Counted from the stretch's first letter, positions 1 through 6,778 are shown. The stretch is 7,984 nt of DNA from an uncultured Bacilli bacterium (GCA_947631895.1 CANRMU010000042.1:1-7984); one strand, 5' to 3'. Numbers and translations: made by a program. The notes: generated from the letters alone by a model not told the origin.

Positions 1-2
1 TT

Positions 3-329
3 AAGAGTTTTAGAAATTTCTTAGAAACGGTTGAAAAAGAACAATTAGAGGCTTTAGTTTTAAAAAATCCTAAGTATTTTTATGATATTCTGCCTTATAC
101 TTATGTATTAGGTATATCTAAAAAATGGATAAGTAAATTTGAAAATATTTCATATCCTAAAATTAATATAGGTTCATTTAATTATAGTAGTGATTTATCT
201 TTTTCTAATTTATATGATAATGTTTATTATCCTAGAAATACATCTAGTAGTGGCTGTTCTTCATGTGGTGGAGGTTGTTCATCTTGTGGTGGGGGATGTT
301 CTTCATGTGGAGGTGGAGGTTCATGGTAA
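3..329 (+). CDS. DUF2207-type membrane protein, C-terminal part, with Cys/Gly-rich tail (5' end outside window)
   Basis: Partial gene: 108 codons of an open frame that enters from the left edge and stops at TAA 327-329. The first part (FRNFLETVEK, then NPKYFYDILPYTYVLGISKKW) matches, from memory, the conserved C-terminal cytoplasmic segment of DUF2207 membrane proteins, which normally end in a long Gly/Ser tail finishing GGGGSW. Here the end GGGGSW is kept, but the tail carries six cysteines as three CSSCGGG heptads (codons from 255 on). The transmembrane segments would lie upstream and cannot be seen. The function of the family is unknown. The radical SAM gene downstream overlaps the stop codon, so the two are probably translated together and the Cys tail is a candidate substrate. 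The family call is fairly sure; the role of the tail is inference. Confidence 0.75.
   Translation, partial: KSFRNFLETVEKEQLEALVLKNPKYFYDILPYTYVLGISKKWISKFENISYPKINIGSFNYSSDLSFSNLYDNVYYPRNTSSSGCSSCGGGCSSCGGGCSSCGGGGSW
255..317 (+). repeat. Three 21-bp tandem repeats encoding CSSCGGG
   Basis: Units 255-275, 276-296 and 297-317 each encode Cys-Ser-Ser-Cys-Gly-Gly-Gly. They differ mainly at third codon positions (tct/tca, ggt/ggg/gga), so the peptide is conserved more strictly than the DNA. This argues for selection on the protein rather than recent DNA duplication. Confidence 0.85.
309..319 (+). promoter_or_regulatory. Shine-Dalgarno for the radical SAM gene, inside the Gly codons of the upstream tail
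   Basis: GGAGG occurs at 309-313 (9 nt before ATG 323) and again at 315-319 (3 nt before it). Both are made of the last Gly codons of the upstream protein. The first has ideal spacing. This site decides the start at 323. Confidence 0.7.
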
Positions 330-1318
330 AAAGATTTGTTTTGCAATGGCATTTAAGTGAAAATTGTAATTTAAAATGTTTACATTGTTATCAAGAAAAT
401 CATAAGCCTATGCAATTAAAATATAATCAATTAGTTGAAATTTATAATCAATTTAAAGAATTATTAAAAAGATTAGAAATGAAAGGTCATATAAATATAA
501 CGGGAGGAGAACCGTTATGTAATCCTTTTTTATTTAAGATTTTAGATCTTATTAAAAAAGATGAAGATTTAATTTCTTTTTCTATTCTTACTAATGGAAC
601 TTTAATTACTGAACAAATAGCTAAAAAAATTAAAAGTTATAATCCTTATTATGTTCAAGTAAGTTTAGAGGGTGGAAAAAAGATGAATGATTATATTAGA
701 GGTAAAGGTACTTATCAAAAAATAGCTAAAGGAATAATTAATTTACGAAAAGAAAATATTTTTACTTCAATTTCTTTTACGGCTACTAAAATAAATTATC
801 GGGAGTTTCCTAAAGTTGTTAAGTATGCTAAGAAATATGATGTAAATAATGTTTGGTCTGATAGATATATTCCTTTAGGTGATTCACAAGATAAAGATTT
901 AGCTTTAAATTTACAAGAGACAAGAGATTATTTAAATATAATGAATAAGGAAAGAATTAAATTAAAAAATATTAAAAATAATCATTTATCTATTTCAATG
1001 TATCGAGCTTTACAATTTCAGATGACTAATGATTTTGCTTATGGTTGTACAGCTGGAGATACATTATTAACCGTTATGGAAAATGGTGATTTAGTTCCGT
1101 GTCGAAGAATGCCTATTGTTGTTGGTAATTTATTTGAAGAAAAAATGATTGATTTATATTTAAATAATCAAATTCTAAAAAATTTAAGAGCGAAAAAAAT
1201 ACCTGATGAATGTTTAGGATGCGAACATGAACAAACCTGTCATGGAGGATTAAAGTGCTTAACTTATGCAATTTATAAAGATTTAAATCATAAAGATGTT
1301 GGGTGTAATATTAATTAG
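323..1318 (+). CDS. Radical SAM/SPASM peptide- or protein-modifying enzyme
   Basis: A 331-residue protein from ATG 323. The radical SAM [4Fe-4S] motif CNLKCLHC has Cys15, Cys19 and Cys22, and GGEP at 61-64 is the usual SAM-binding strand. The C-terminal third is a SPASM domain for auxiliary Fe-S clusters: Cys242-x12-G-x4-Cys260, then Cys297-x2-Cys300-x5-Cys306-x5-Cys312, and Cys328. This is the anaerobic sulfatase-maturase/RiPP-maturase layout, except that x5 replaces the usual x3. Such enzymes modify peptide or protein side chains in the cytoplasm. The frame is open back to 263, but those 20 residues are a shadow of the Gly/Cys tail. ATG 323 has a good ribosome site and overlaps the upstream stop by 7 bp, implying translational coupling. 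The likely substrate is the CSSCGGG tail next door (inference); the chemistry (thioether or other) cannot be read. A terminator follows. Confidence 0.9.
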   Translation: MVKRFVLQWHLSENCNLKCLHCYQENHKPMQLKYNQLVEIYNQFKELLKRLEMKGHINITGGEPLCNPFLFKILDLIKKDEDLISFSILTNGTLITEQIAKKIKSYNPYYVQVSLEGGKKMNDYIRGKGTYQKIAKGIINLRKENIFTSISFTATKINYREFPKVVKYAKKYDVNNVWSDRYIPLGDSQDKDLALNLQETRDYLNIMNKERIKLKNIKNNHLSISMYRALQFQMTNDFAYGCTAGDTLLTVMENGDLVPCRRMPIVVGNLFEEKMIDLYLNNQILKNLRAKKIPDECLGCEHEQTCHGGLKCLTYAIYKDLNHKDVGCNIN

Positions 1319-1326
1319 AAAATTTT

Positions 1327-1359
1327 AACTAGTCAATCTTGTAAAGAGACTAGTTTTTT
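1327..1359 (+). terminator. Rho-independent terminator after the radical SAM gene
   Basis: The 8-bp stem AACTAGTC (1327-1334) / GACTAGTT (1348-1355) has a 13-nt loop, and six T run through 1354-1359. It ends the DUF2207-radical SAM unit. Confidence 0.8.
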
Positions 1360-1367
1360 GATACAAT
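1339..1367 (+). promoter_or_regulatory. Likely sigma-A promoter of the ireB operon
   Basis: TTGTAA at 1339-1344 (4 of 6 to TTGACA), a 17-bp spacer, then TACAAT at 1362-1367 (5 of 6 to TATAAT). Transcription would start near 1374, giving a leader of about 20 nt that holds the ireB ribosome site. The -35 lies in the loop of the preceding terminator. Confidence 0.55.
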
Positions 1368-1393
1368 TGTTATGGTTATGATTGAGGTGGAAT

Positions 1394-1633
1394 ATGGAAA
1401 ATACAACTCTATTTGATGTTGAAATGCTTCAAAGAGCTAACATTAAACTTACTTTAAAAGAAGTATGTGAAAGTTTGTCTTTAAAAGGATATGATCCAAT
1501 TAAACAATTAGCTGGTTATTTAATTAGTGGTGATCCAGGATATATATCAACTTTTCAAGATGCTAGAGGTAAGATTCTAAGTTTAGAGAGAGCTGATATC
1601 TTAGCATATTTACTAAGAGAAGTTTTAAAATGA
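1394..1633 (+). CDS. ireB: IreB family regulatory phosphoprotein
   Basis: A 79-residue protein of the IreB/UPF0297 family (B. subtilis YrzL). The diagnostic stretch KGYDPIKQLAGYLISGDPGY at residues 34-53 is followed by DARGKI. In Enterococcus faecalis, IreB is phosphorylated on N-terminal threonines by the PASTA kinase IreK and modulates cell-wall stress and cephalosporin resistance. Here Thr4 and Thr5 are candidate sites. ATG 1394 is chosen because GAGGTGG (1384-1390) lies just upstream; an in-frame TTG at 1382 would add four residues but overlaps that site. The stop TGA overlaps the ruvX start as ATGA. It is the first gene of the conserved operon. In B. subtilis alaS precedes it; here the radical SAM unit does. 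Confidence 0.93.
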   Translation: MENTTLFDVEMLQRANIKLTLKEVCESLSLKGYDPIKQLAGYLISGDPGYISTFQDARGKILSLERADILAYLLREVLK

Positions 1634-2067
1634 GATTTTTAGGTTTAGATGTTGGGACTAAAACAATTGGAATTTCCATAAGTGATAAAACCAATCAAAT
1701 TGCTAGTCCATATACAACTTTTTTTATTAAAGAAAATGAATATGAAGAATGTATTCCTAAATTAAAAGAGATTGTTAATGAAAAAGAAATAACTGATTTT
1801 GTTTTAGGATTACCTAAAAATATGGATAATTCTTTAGGATTTGCAGCTAAAAGAAGCCTAGATTTTAAAGAAGTACTTAGTAAACATTTTGATATGCCAA
1901 TTCATTTAATTGATGAACGCTTATCAACAGTTGAAGCTGAAAAGATATTAATTCTATCAAACCATAGTCGTAAAAAAAGGAAAAAAAATATTGATAATGT
2001 AGCATCTGCTATTATTTTAGATACCTATTTAAAAGAAAGGAAGTCTTTGGATGAGCAAAACTTGTAG
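1630..2067 (+). CDS. ruvX: Holliday junction resolvase-like nuclease RuvX (YqgF/YrrK)
   Basis: A 145-residue RNase H-fold protein, close to the usual 138-150. The N-terminal GLDVGTKTIG holds Asp7; VLGLPKNMD (58-66) and DERLST (95-100) are family motifs; Asp122 in KNIDNVASA is the likely last acidic residue of the active site. The family is named for resolving Holliday junctions and also acts in 16S rRNA 5' processing in E. coli and Mycobacterium. The start overlaps the ireB stop (ATGA), and the 3' end overlaps the DUF1292 gene by 17 bp. The basic patch SRKKRKKN (113-120) just before the last motif is a plausible nucleic-acid contact. Confidence 0.95.
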   Translation: MRFLGLDVGTKTIGISISDKTNQIASPYTTFFIKENEYEECIPKLKEIVNEKEITDFVLGLPKNMDNSLGFAAKRSLDFKEVLSKHFDMPIHLIDERLSTVEAEKILILSNHSRKKRKKNIDNVASAIILDTYLKERKSLDEQNL

Positions 2068-2326
2068 TGTTTTTAAAATTAAAGATGATAAAGGACATAT
2101 TAAAGAATGTGAAGTATTATATTTATTCACCCCAAAGAATAGTGATAAAAATTATATAGTGTATACTGATAATAGTGTAGATGAAGCAGGTTCAAAAAGA
2201 GTATATGCTAATATTTACCGAGAAAATGGTGAAAAAAAAGAATTATTACCATTAGAAAGTGAAGAAGAATGGTTTACAGTTGAACAAATATTAGCTAAAT
2301 TAGATGAAAAGAGTAAAGAGGGATAA
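2051..2326 (+). CDS. DUF1292 family protein (YrzB-like)
   Basis: A small acidic protein of 91 residues with no signal peptide or membrane segment. It matches the DUF1292/UPF0473 family in length, in its beta-rich start (FKIKDDKGHIKECEVLYLF), in the central YIVYTD followed by VYANIY, and in the C-terminal EEEWFTVEQILAKLDE helix. It also sits in the fixed position between ruvX and mltG. The molecular function is unknown. ATG 2051 has AAAGGA at 2036-2041 inside the end of ruvX, which it overlaps by 17 bp. Its stop TAA is separated by one base from the preferred mltG start. Confidence 0.88.
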   Translation: MSKTCSVFKIKDDKGHIKECEVLYLFTPKNSDKNYIVYTDNSVDEAGSKRVYANIYRENGEKKELLPLESEEEWFTVEQILAKLDEKSKEG

Positions 2327-2327
2327 G

Positions 2328-3386
2328 ATGAAGAAAGTATTATTAATTATAGGAATTCTTTTAGTGTTGTTAATTATGGGGGGAGTTGGTTTTTATTTTT
2401 GGGGAATTGAGCCTAAAGATAATAATGATAATGTTGTTGTATTTACAATTGAACCAGGAACAAGTAAAACAATTATTGCTAAAAATCTTGCTAAAGCTGG
2501 ATTAATTAAAAGTGATATAGCTTTAGATGTTTATTTGTTTTTTAATAAAATAAATATTCAAGCTGGTGATTATGAATTAAGTTCAAATATGAAACCTGAG
2601 GATATGTTAAAAAAATTTAGTGCGGGAGATGTTAAAATAGATTCTTCTACTATTACTTTAATTGAAGGTAAAAGATTAGTTGATTATGCTGAAGCTCTTG
2701 CCGAAAAATTAGATTTTAGTAAAAATGATTTTTTAAGTGTAGCAAGTGACCAAGAATTTTTATCTAGTTTAATACCAGATTATTGGTTTTTATCATCTGA
2801 TATTTTAAATGAAAGTTTATATTATCCATTAGAAGGTTATTTATATCCTGATACATATGAATTTTTAAATAATGTTACTCCAGAAGAAGTAATTAAAACT
2901 ATTTTAAATCATACTTCTAAAAAATTAGAAGATTTAAAAGATGTAATGTTAGCTAATAGTTATTCAGTTCATGAATTATTTACGATGGCATCAATTGTTG
3001 AAAAAGAAGCAAATACTGATGCTGAACGACAAACTGTTGCTCAAGTATTTTATAAAAGACTAGCCGAAAACTGGAGTTTAGGTAGTGATGTTACAGCCTT
3101 TTATGGTGCTAAAAAAGAAATGGGTAAAGATTCCGAAACTTGGGAAGTCTTAAATGGCGATAATCCATATAATACGAGATTGACGAATGGCACGATGAAT
3201 GGTAAACTACCTATTGGACCGATTTGTAGTCCATCATTATCAAGTATAACGGCTGCTTTAAATCCTAGTGCAACTAATTATTATTATTTTGTAGCTAATA
3301 CTTGTACAGGAGAGATAACTTTTTTAACAACTGCTGATGAATTTTATGCTAAAACAACTGAGTTATCTACTAATGGCTGTATTTAG
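2328..3386 (+). CDS. mltG: Endolytic murein transglycosylase MltG (YceG-like)
   Basis: A 352-residue single-pass membrane protein. A short KK start and a hydrophobic helix at about 4-25 anchor it, with the rest outside. A LysM-like region around 37-110 (FTIEPGTSKTIIAKNLAKAG) precedes the YceG catalytic domain. Seen there: PLEGYLYPDTY (167-177), ASIVEKEA (221-228) with the catalytic Glu at 225 or 227, and NPYNTRL and LPIGPI followed by NPSATNYYYFVA. MltG cuts nascent glycan strands and sets their length, so the cell has a wall. ATG 2328 follows AAAGAGGG with 5-6 nt spacing; an in-frame ATG at 2304 would add eight basic residues but has no ribosome site. Three cysteines (300, 326, 351) lie in the external domain, which is unusual. 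Confidence 0.95.
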   Translation: MKKVLLIIGILLVLLIMGGVGFYFWGIEPKDNNDNVVVFTIEPGTSKTIIAKNLAKAGLIKSDIALDVYLFFNKINIQAGDYELSSNMKPEDMLKKFSAGDVKIDSSTITLIEGKRLVDYAEALAEKLDFSKNDFLSVASDQEFLSSLIPDYWFLSSDILNESLYYPLEGYLYPDTYEFLNNVTPEEVIKTILNHTSKKLEDLKDVMLANSYSVHELFTMASIVEKEANTDAERQTVAQVFYKRLAENWSLGSDVTAFYGAKKEMGKDSETWEVLNGDNPYNTRLTNGTMNGKLPIGPICSPSLSSITAALNPSATNYYYFVANTCTGEITFLTTADEFYAKTTELSTNGCI

Positions 3387-3402
3387 AAAGTAGTGAATAA
3401 AT

Positions 3403-4002
3403 ATGAAAAATTTAATTTTAGAAATGGAAACTTATGCTAAAGAACATAATGTACCAATTATTAGAAATGATGCAATAGCATTTATAATGAAATTTATTAA
3501 AACTAATAATTATAAAAATGTTTTAGAAATTGGAGGAGCTATAGGATACTCAGCTATTTTAATGGCTTCAAGTCATCCTGAAGTTAAAGTAACAACTATT
3601 GAAAAAGATGAAACTAATTATATGGAATGTTTAAAAAATGTTAAAAAGTGTGGTTTTGATCAAAAAGTTAATGTTGTCTTTCAAGATGCTTTAGATTTAA
3701 ATTTATCAGAAGAAAATAAATATGATTTAATCTTTATTGATGCAGCTAAAGGACAAAATATGAAATTTTTTGAAAAATATAAATACTTTTTAGCGCCTGG
3801 AGGGGCTATTATAACTGATAATTTAAAATTCCATGGTTATGTTGGACATTCTGATGAGATAGAAAGTAAAAATCTTCGCCAATTAGTTAAGAAAATCGAA
3901 AATTATATTGAATTTTTAAATACTAATGAAGAATATGTAACTAAATTTTATGATGTTGGCGATGGTTTAAGTATAAGTGTAAGAAAAGATGAAATCGCTT
4001 AA
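3403..4002 (+). CDS. trmR: tRNA 5-hydroxyuridine methyltransferase TrmR (YrrM-like O-methyltransferase)
   Basis: A 199-residue class I SAM methyltransferase of the catechol-O-methyltransferase-like family. VLEIGGAIGYS (40-50) is the SAM loop, IEKDE (66-70) binds the ribose, and FIDAAK (111-116) and DN (139-140) supply the metal-binding acids. B. subtilis TrmR (YrrM) methylates ho5U34 to mo5U34 in tRNA. The next two genes encode the U32 proteins that make ho5U, which supports this role over a small-molecule methyltransferase. The protein is about 18 residues shorter than YrrM, mostly at the N-terminus. It starts 16 bp after mltG with only a weak ribosome site and overlaps the next gene by 14 bp. 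Confidence 0.88.
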   Translation: MKNLILEMETYAKEHNVPIIRNDAIAFIMKFIKTNNYKNVLEIGGAIGYSAILMASSHPEVKVTTIEKDETNYMECLKNVKKCGFDQKVNVVFQDALDLNLSEENKYDLIFIDAAKGQNMKFFEKYKYFLAPGGAIITDNLKFHGYVGHSDEIESKNLRQLVKKIENYIEFLNTNEEYVTKFYDVGDGLSISVRKDEIA

Positions 4003-4765
4003 GTATTTAGTTATTGTTAGTGAAAGTATTAGTTTAAAAGAATATGATAATGTTAATTATGTATTTCCATTATCTTCTTTTTGTGTTGGTTTTAATAAAA
4101 CATATGATTTAAATGAAATTAAAATAAATAATGCTTATCTTTATCTTAATCGTTTGTTAGATACAAGTGATATTAAAAGATTACAAGAAGTTTTAAAAAA
4201 AATGCCTAATAATATTAAAGGAATTATTTTTGAAGATATGGGAGTATATGAATTAACTAAGGATTTAAAATTAGAAAAAATATTATATGCTATTCATGCT
4301 AATTGTAATTATCAAACCATTAATGCTTATTTAAAAAAAGTTGATTCAGTAGTAATCTCACCAGATATAACCTTAGAAGAAACTAAAGAAATTCTTAAAA
4401 AGGCCAATAAAGAAGTTATCTTATATGGTTTAGGGCATTTAAATTATATGTATACAAGAAGAACTTTAAATTCTAATTATGCTAAACATTTTAACTATGA
4501 AATAAATAAAGAATTAAATTTAGAAGAAACAGTTACTAAAATGCCTTTTATAAGTATTGAAAATGAGTATGGAACGGTTTTATATGACGATAAAATCTAT
4601 AATGCTAGTATTTTACAAAATGAAGAAAATGTTTTTGCTTTTCTAATTAATTCTTTTCATACTAATTTAGATACATTAGAATTAATTAAGGCTTTTGAAG
4701 AAAATAAAATAAATAATAGCACAACTAGATTTTTAGAACAAAAAACAATGTTTAAATTAAAGTAG
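3989..4765 (+). CDS. trhP1: U32-type tRNA hydroxylation subunit TrhP1 (YrrN-like)
   Basis: A 258-residue protein at the YrrN position between trmR and the full U32 protein. GLGHLNYMYTRRTL (147-160) resembles the U32 strand that usually reads GxxPLMxSRxCP, but the Cys is gone. It has no cysteine cluster, so it probably carries no Fe-S centre itself. In B. subtilis YrrN and YrrO act together in prephenate-dependent hydroxylation of U34. This one is about 50 residues shorter than YrrN and strongly diverged, so the assignment rests on context as much as on motifs. ATG 3989 lies 14 bp inside trmR and lacks a clear Shine-Dalgarno, suggesting translation by coupling. The stop is 9 bp before trhP2. 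Confidence 0.75.
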   Translation: MKSLKYLVIVSESISLKEYDNVNYVFPLSSFCVGFNKTYDLNEIKINNAYLYLNRLLDTSDIKRLQEVLKKMPNNIKGIIFEDMGVYELTKDLKLEKILYAIHANCNYQTINAYLKKVDSVVISPDITLEETKEILKKANKEVILYGLGHLNYMYTRRTLNSNYAKHFNYEINKELNLEETVTKMPFISIENEYGTVLYDDKIYNASILQNEENVFAFLINSFHTNLDTLELIKAFEENKINNSTTRFLEQKTMFKLK

Positions 4766-4774
4766 GGGGTTTTT

Positions 4775-5956
4775 ATGATTGAATTACTTGCTCCAGCAGG
4801 AGATTTAGAAAAATTAAAAATAGCTTTTTTATATGGGGCTGATGCCGTATATATTGGGGGCGAAAAATATAGTTTAAGAGCTAATGCTAAAAATTTTACT
4901 TTAGAAGAAATGAAAGAAGCTGTAAATTATGCTCATAGCCTTAATAAAAAAGTTTATGTAACAGTTAATATTATTTTACATAATGAAGATTTAGATGATT
5001 TAAAAGAATATTTAATTAATTTAAGTAAAATAGGTATAGATGCCATTATTGCTAGTGATTTATATGTTCTTGATTTAATTAAAAGTGAAAATATTTCTTT
5101 AGAAGTACATTTGTCAACTCAAGCTAGTGTTTTAAATCAATATGCGGCTAAGTTTTATCAAAACTATAATGTTAAAAGAATTGTTTTAGCAAGAGAAGCC
5201 AATGAAGAAGATATTAAAAAAATTAAAGAAGAAACTGACTTAGATTTAGAATGTTTTATTCATGGGGCTATGTGTACTAGTATGTCTGGTCGTTGTATTA
5301 TGTCTAATGTTTTAACTAATCGAGATGCTAATCGGGGAGGTTGTGCTCAAGTATGTCGTTGGACTTTTAATACTTCAAATGATCAAGTATTTAGTATGTC
5401 TAGTAAAGATTTGAATTTAATACCTTTTATGCAAAAAATGATTGATTTAGGGGTTAATTCTTTTAAGATTGAAGGTAGAATGCGTGGTATCTATTATTTA
5501 GCAACCATTATTTTATGTTACCGAAGAATGATTGATAAATTACTTAATAATGAATTAACAATTGAAGATAGTAAATATTATTTAAAAGTTTTAAATAGAT
5601 GTGCTAATAGAGAATCGGCTCCGCAATTTTTAAATAAATTACCTGATGAAAATGATCAATATTTTTTAGGAAGAGTAGAGGAGTCTAATCAAGATTTCTT
5701 AGGTTTAGTTTTAGATTTTGATGAAAAAACTAAAATGGCTACGATTGAGGAACGTAATTTATTTAAAAAAGGGGATATAGTTGAATTTTTTGGCCCTCAA
5801 ATGGAAACTATTTCTTATAAAATTAATAAAATATATGATGCAGATAATAATATTATTTTATGTGCTAATCATCCTAAGATGATTGTTAAGTTAAAAGTTG
5901 AGTTTTTGCTAAAAAAATACGATATGATGCGGATAAAGATTGACAAACAAGCATAA
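4775..5956 (+). CDS. trhP2: U32 family tRNA hydroxylation protein TrhP2 (YrrO-like)
   Basis: A 393-residue U32 (formerly 'collagenase-like peptidase') protein. LLAPAG (4-9) and GADAVYIGG (21-29) form the start of the barrel. The U32 signature ECFIHGAMC..SGRCIMS runs 159-177, followed by RGGCAQVCRW (188-196) and SFKIEGRMRG (229-238). Cys167, Cys174, Cys190 and Cys194 are the likely Fe-S ligands. A small beta domain at about 295-393 matches the usual U32 tail. With TrhP1 it would hydroxylate tRNA U34 using prephenate, ahead of TrmR. The position often held by Cys in SKDLC is Asn (SKDLN, 210-214). ATG 4775 follows AGGGGGT (4764-4770), which overlaps the trhP1 stop. The 3' end contains the -35 of the greA promoter. 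Confidence 0.9.
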   Translation: MIELLAPAGDLEKLKIAFLYGADAVYIGGEKYSLRANAKNFTLEEMKEAVNYAHSLNKKVYVTVNIILHNEDLDDLKEYLINLSKIGIDAIIASDLYVLDLIKSENISLEVHLSTQASVLNQYAAKFYQNYNVKRIVLAREANEEDIKKIKEETDLDLECFIHGAMCTSMSGRCIMSNVLTNRDANRGGCAQVCRWTFNTSNDQVFSMSSKDLNLIPFMQKMIDLGVNSFKIEGRMRGIYYLATIILCYRRMIDKLLNNELTIEDSKYYLKVLNRCANRESAPQFLNKLPDENDQYFLGRVEESNQDFLGLVLDFDEKTKMATIEERNLFKKGDIVEFFGPQMETISYKINKIYDADNNIILCANHPKMIVKLKVEFLLKKYDMMRIKIDKQA

Positions 5957-5968
5957 ATATTGTAATAT
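5940..5968 (+). promoter_or_regulatory. Strong sigma-A promoter of greA
   Basis: A perfect TTGACA at 5940-5945 inside the last trhP2 codons, a 17-bp spacer, then TAATAT at 5963-5968. The start would be near 5975, about 30 nt before greA. No terminator separates trhP2 from greA, so greA can also be read from upstream. Confidence 0.75.
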
Positions 5969-6004
5969 TAGCAAGTATTGAATTTATAGAAAGAGATGAA
6001 TTAA

Positions 6005-6472
6005 ATGCAAAATGAAGAAACAATTATTTTAACACCAAATGGGTACTTAGAACTTGAACAAGAATTAAATGAATTAAAAACAGTTGTAAGACCTAGAGTT
6101 ATTAAAGATTTAAAAGATGCTAGAGCTCAAGGAGATTTATCTGAAAACTCTGATTATGATGCTGCTAGAAATGAACAAGCTCAAGTAGAAGCTCGTATTA
6201 AGGAACTAGAATTCAAATTAGAACATAGTACTATTGCTGAGGGAAGTAGTAAAGGCGCTGCTAATGTTGGCTCTAAAATAGTTATCTTATATGATGATGG
6301 TGAAACTGAAGAATATGAATTAGTAGGTTCTATGGAAGCAGATCCTTTAGAAAATAAAATATCAAATGAAAGTCCAATTGGTAAAGCTGTAATTGGTCAT
6401 AAAAAAGGTGATACTATTACTGTAGAAAGTCCAAATGGTTCATATGAAGCCGTTTTACAAGAAGTAAAATAA
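6005..6472 (+). CDS. greA: Transcription elongation factor GreA
   Basis: A full-length protein of 155 residues. An N-terminal coiled coil (about 14-77) is interrupted at its tip by GDLSENSDYDAARNEQ (43-58), with the acidic tip residues Asp44 and Glu47 (E. coli Asp41, Glu44) that reach into RNA polymerase and stimulate cleavage of backtracked RNA. The C-terminal FKBP-like domain (about 85-155) has SPIGKAVIGHKKGD. In B. subtilis udk comes between yrrO and greA; here there are only 48 bp, filled by a promoter. ATG 6005 is preceded by GAAAGAG. An ATG at 5996 is closed at once by TAA. A terminator follows directly, its stem including the stop codon. Confidence 0.97.
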   Translation: MQNEETIILTPNGYLELEQELNELKTVVRPRVIKDLKDARAQGDLSENSDYDAARNEQAQVEARIKELEFKLEHSTIAEGSSKGAANVGSKIVILYDDGETEEYELVGSMEADPLENKISNESPIGKAVIGHKKGDTITVESPNGSYEAVLQEVK

Positions 6473-6499
6473 CAAGTTTTGAAACTTGTTATTTTTTTT
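6466..6499 (+). terminator. Rho-independent terminator of greA
   Basis: AAAATAACAAGTT and AACTTGTTATTTT pair over about 13 bp with a TTGA loop, followed by further T; the T run is 6492-6499. The TAA stop of greA lies within the left arm. Confidence 0.9.
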
Positions 6500-6767
6500 A
6501 GCATGATTAATAATAGATAGTAATAATTATTAAGTAATATAAGTATTGACCATCTAATTTATTTTTTTAAGAAAAAAGTGTGTCTATATCTTTATTATCT
6601 TTATAGTCATGATTGTTAAAACAAAGTCGCCATTATTTCATTTTTTTTGGAAATATTTTTGGCAATATCGTGTATTTTATTATCAAATCATAAATAATAA
6701 AAAACTAATATTTCTGTTAGCATTTATTACTTTCAAAATAAATTCGTATGAGTTTCCTATCATAATC

Positions 6768-6778
6768 GTGGCTCCAAC
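6768..6778. repeat. Left copy of the tRNA-Phe 3'-end direct repeat (att-like)
   Basis: GTGGCTCCAAC is identical to 7913-7923 and lies in the same orientation. Read on the minus strand it gives GTTGGAGCCAC followed by GA, against GTTGGAGCCAC then CA in the tRNA, so the match runs on with one mismatch to the encoded CCA end. It has 7 G/C of 11 in a very AT-rich spacer. Confidence 0.55.

Noticed and set aside
263..322. N-terminal extension of the radical SAM frame from ATG 263
   Set aside because: These 20 codons read the Gly/Cys repeat in another frame, giving a Trp/Phe-rich peptide. ATG 323 has a proper ribosome site and puts the CxxxCxxC motif at the usual distance from the start.
1382..1393. 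TTG start for ireB
   Set aside because: It overlaps the GAGGTGG ribosome site that serves ATG 1394.
2304..2327. Upstream ATG for mltG
   Set aside because: It lies inside the DUF1292 gene without a ribosome site, while ATG 2328 follows AAAGAGGG at good spacing and gives a normal membrane anchor.
6546..6551. TTGACC as a -35 element
   Set aside because: No -10-like hexamer occurs 15-19 bp downstream and no gene follows at a suitable distance.
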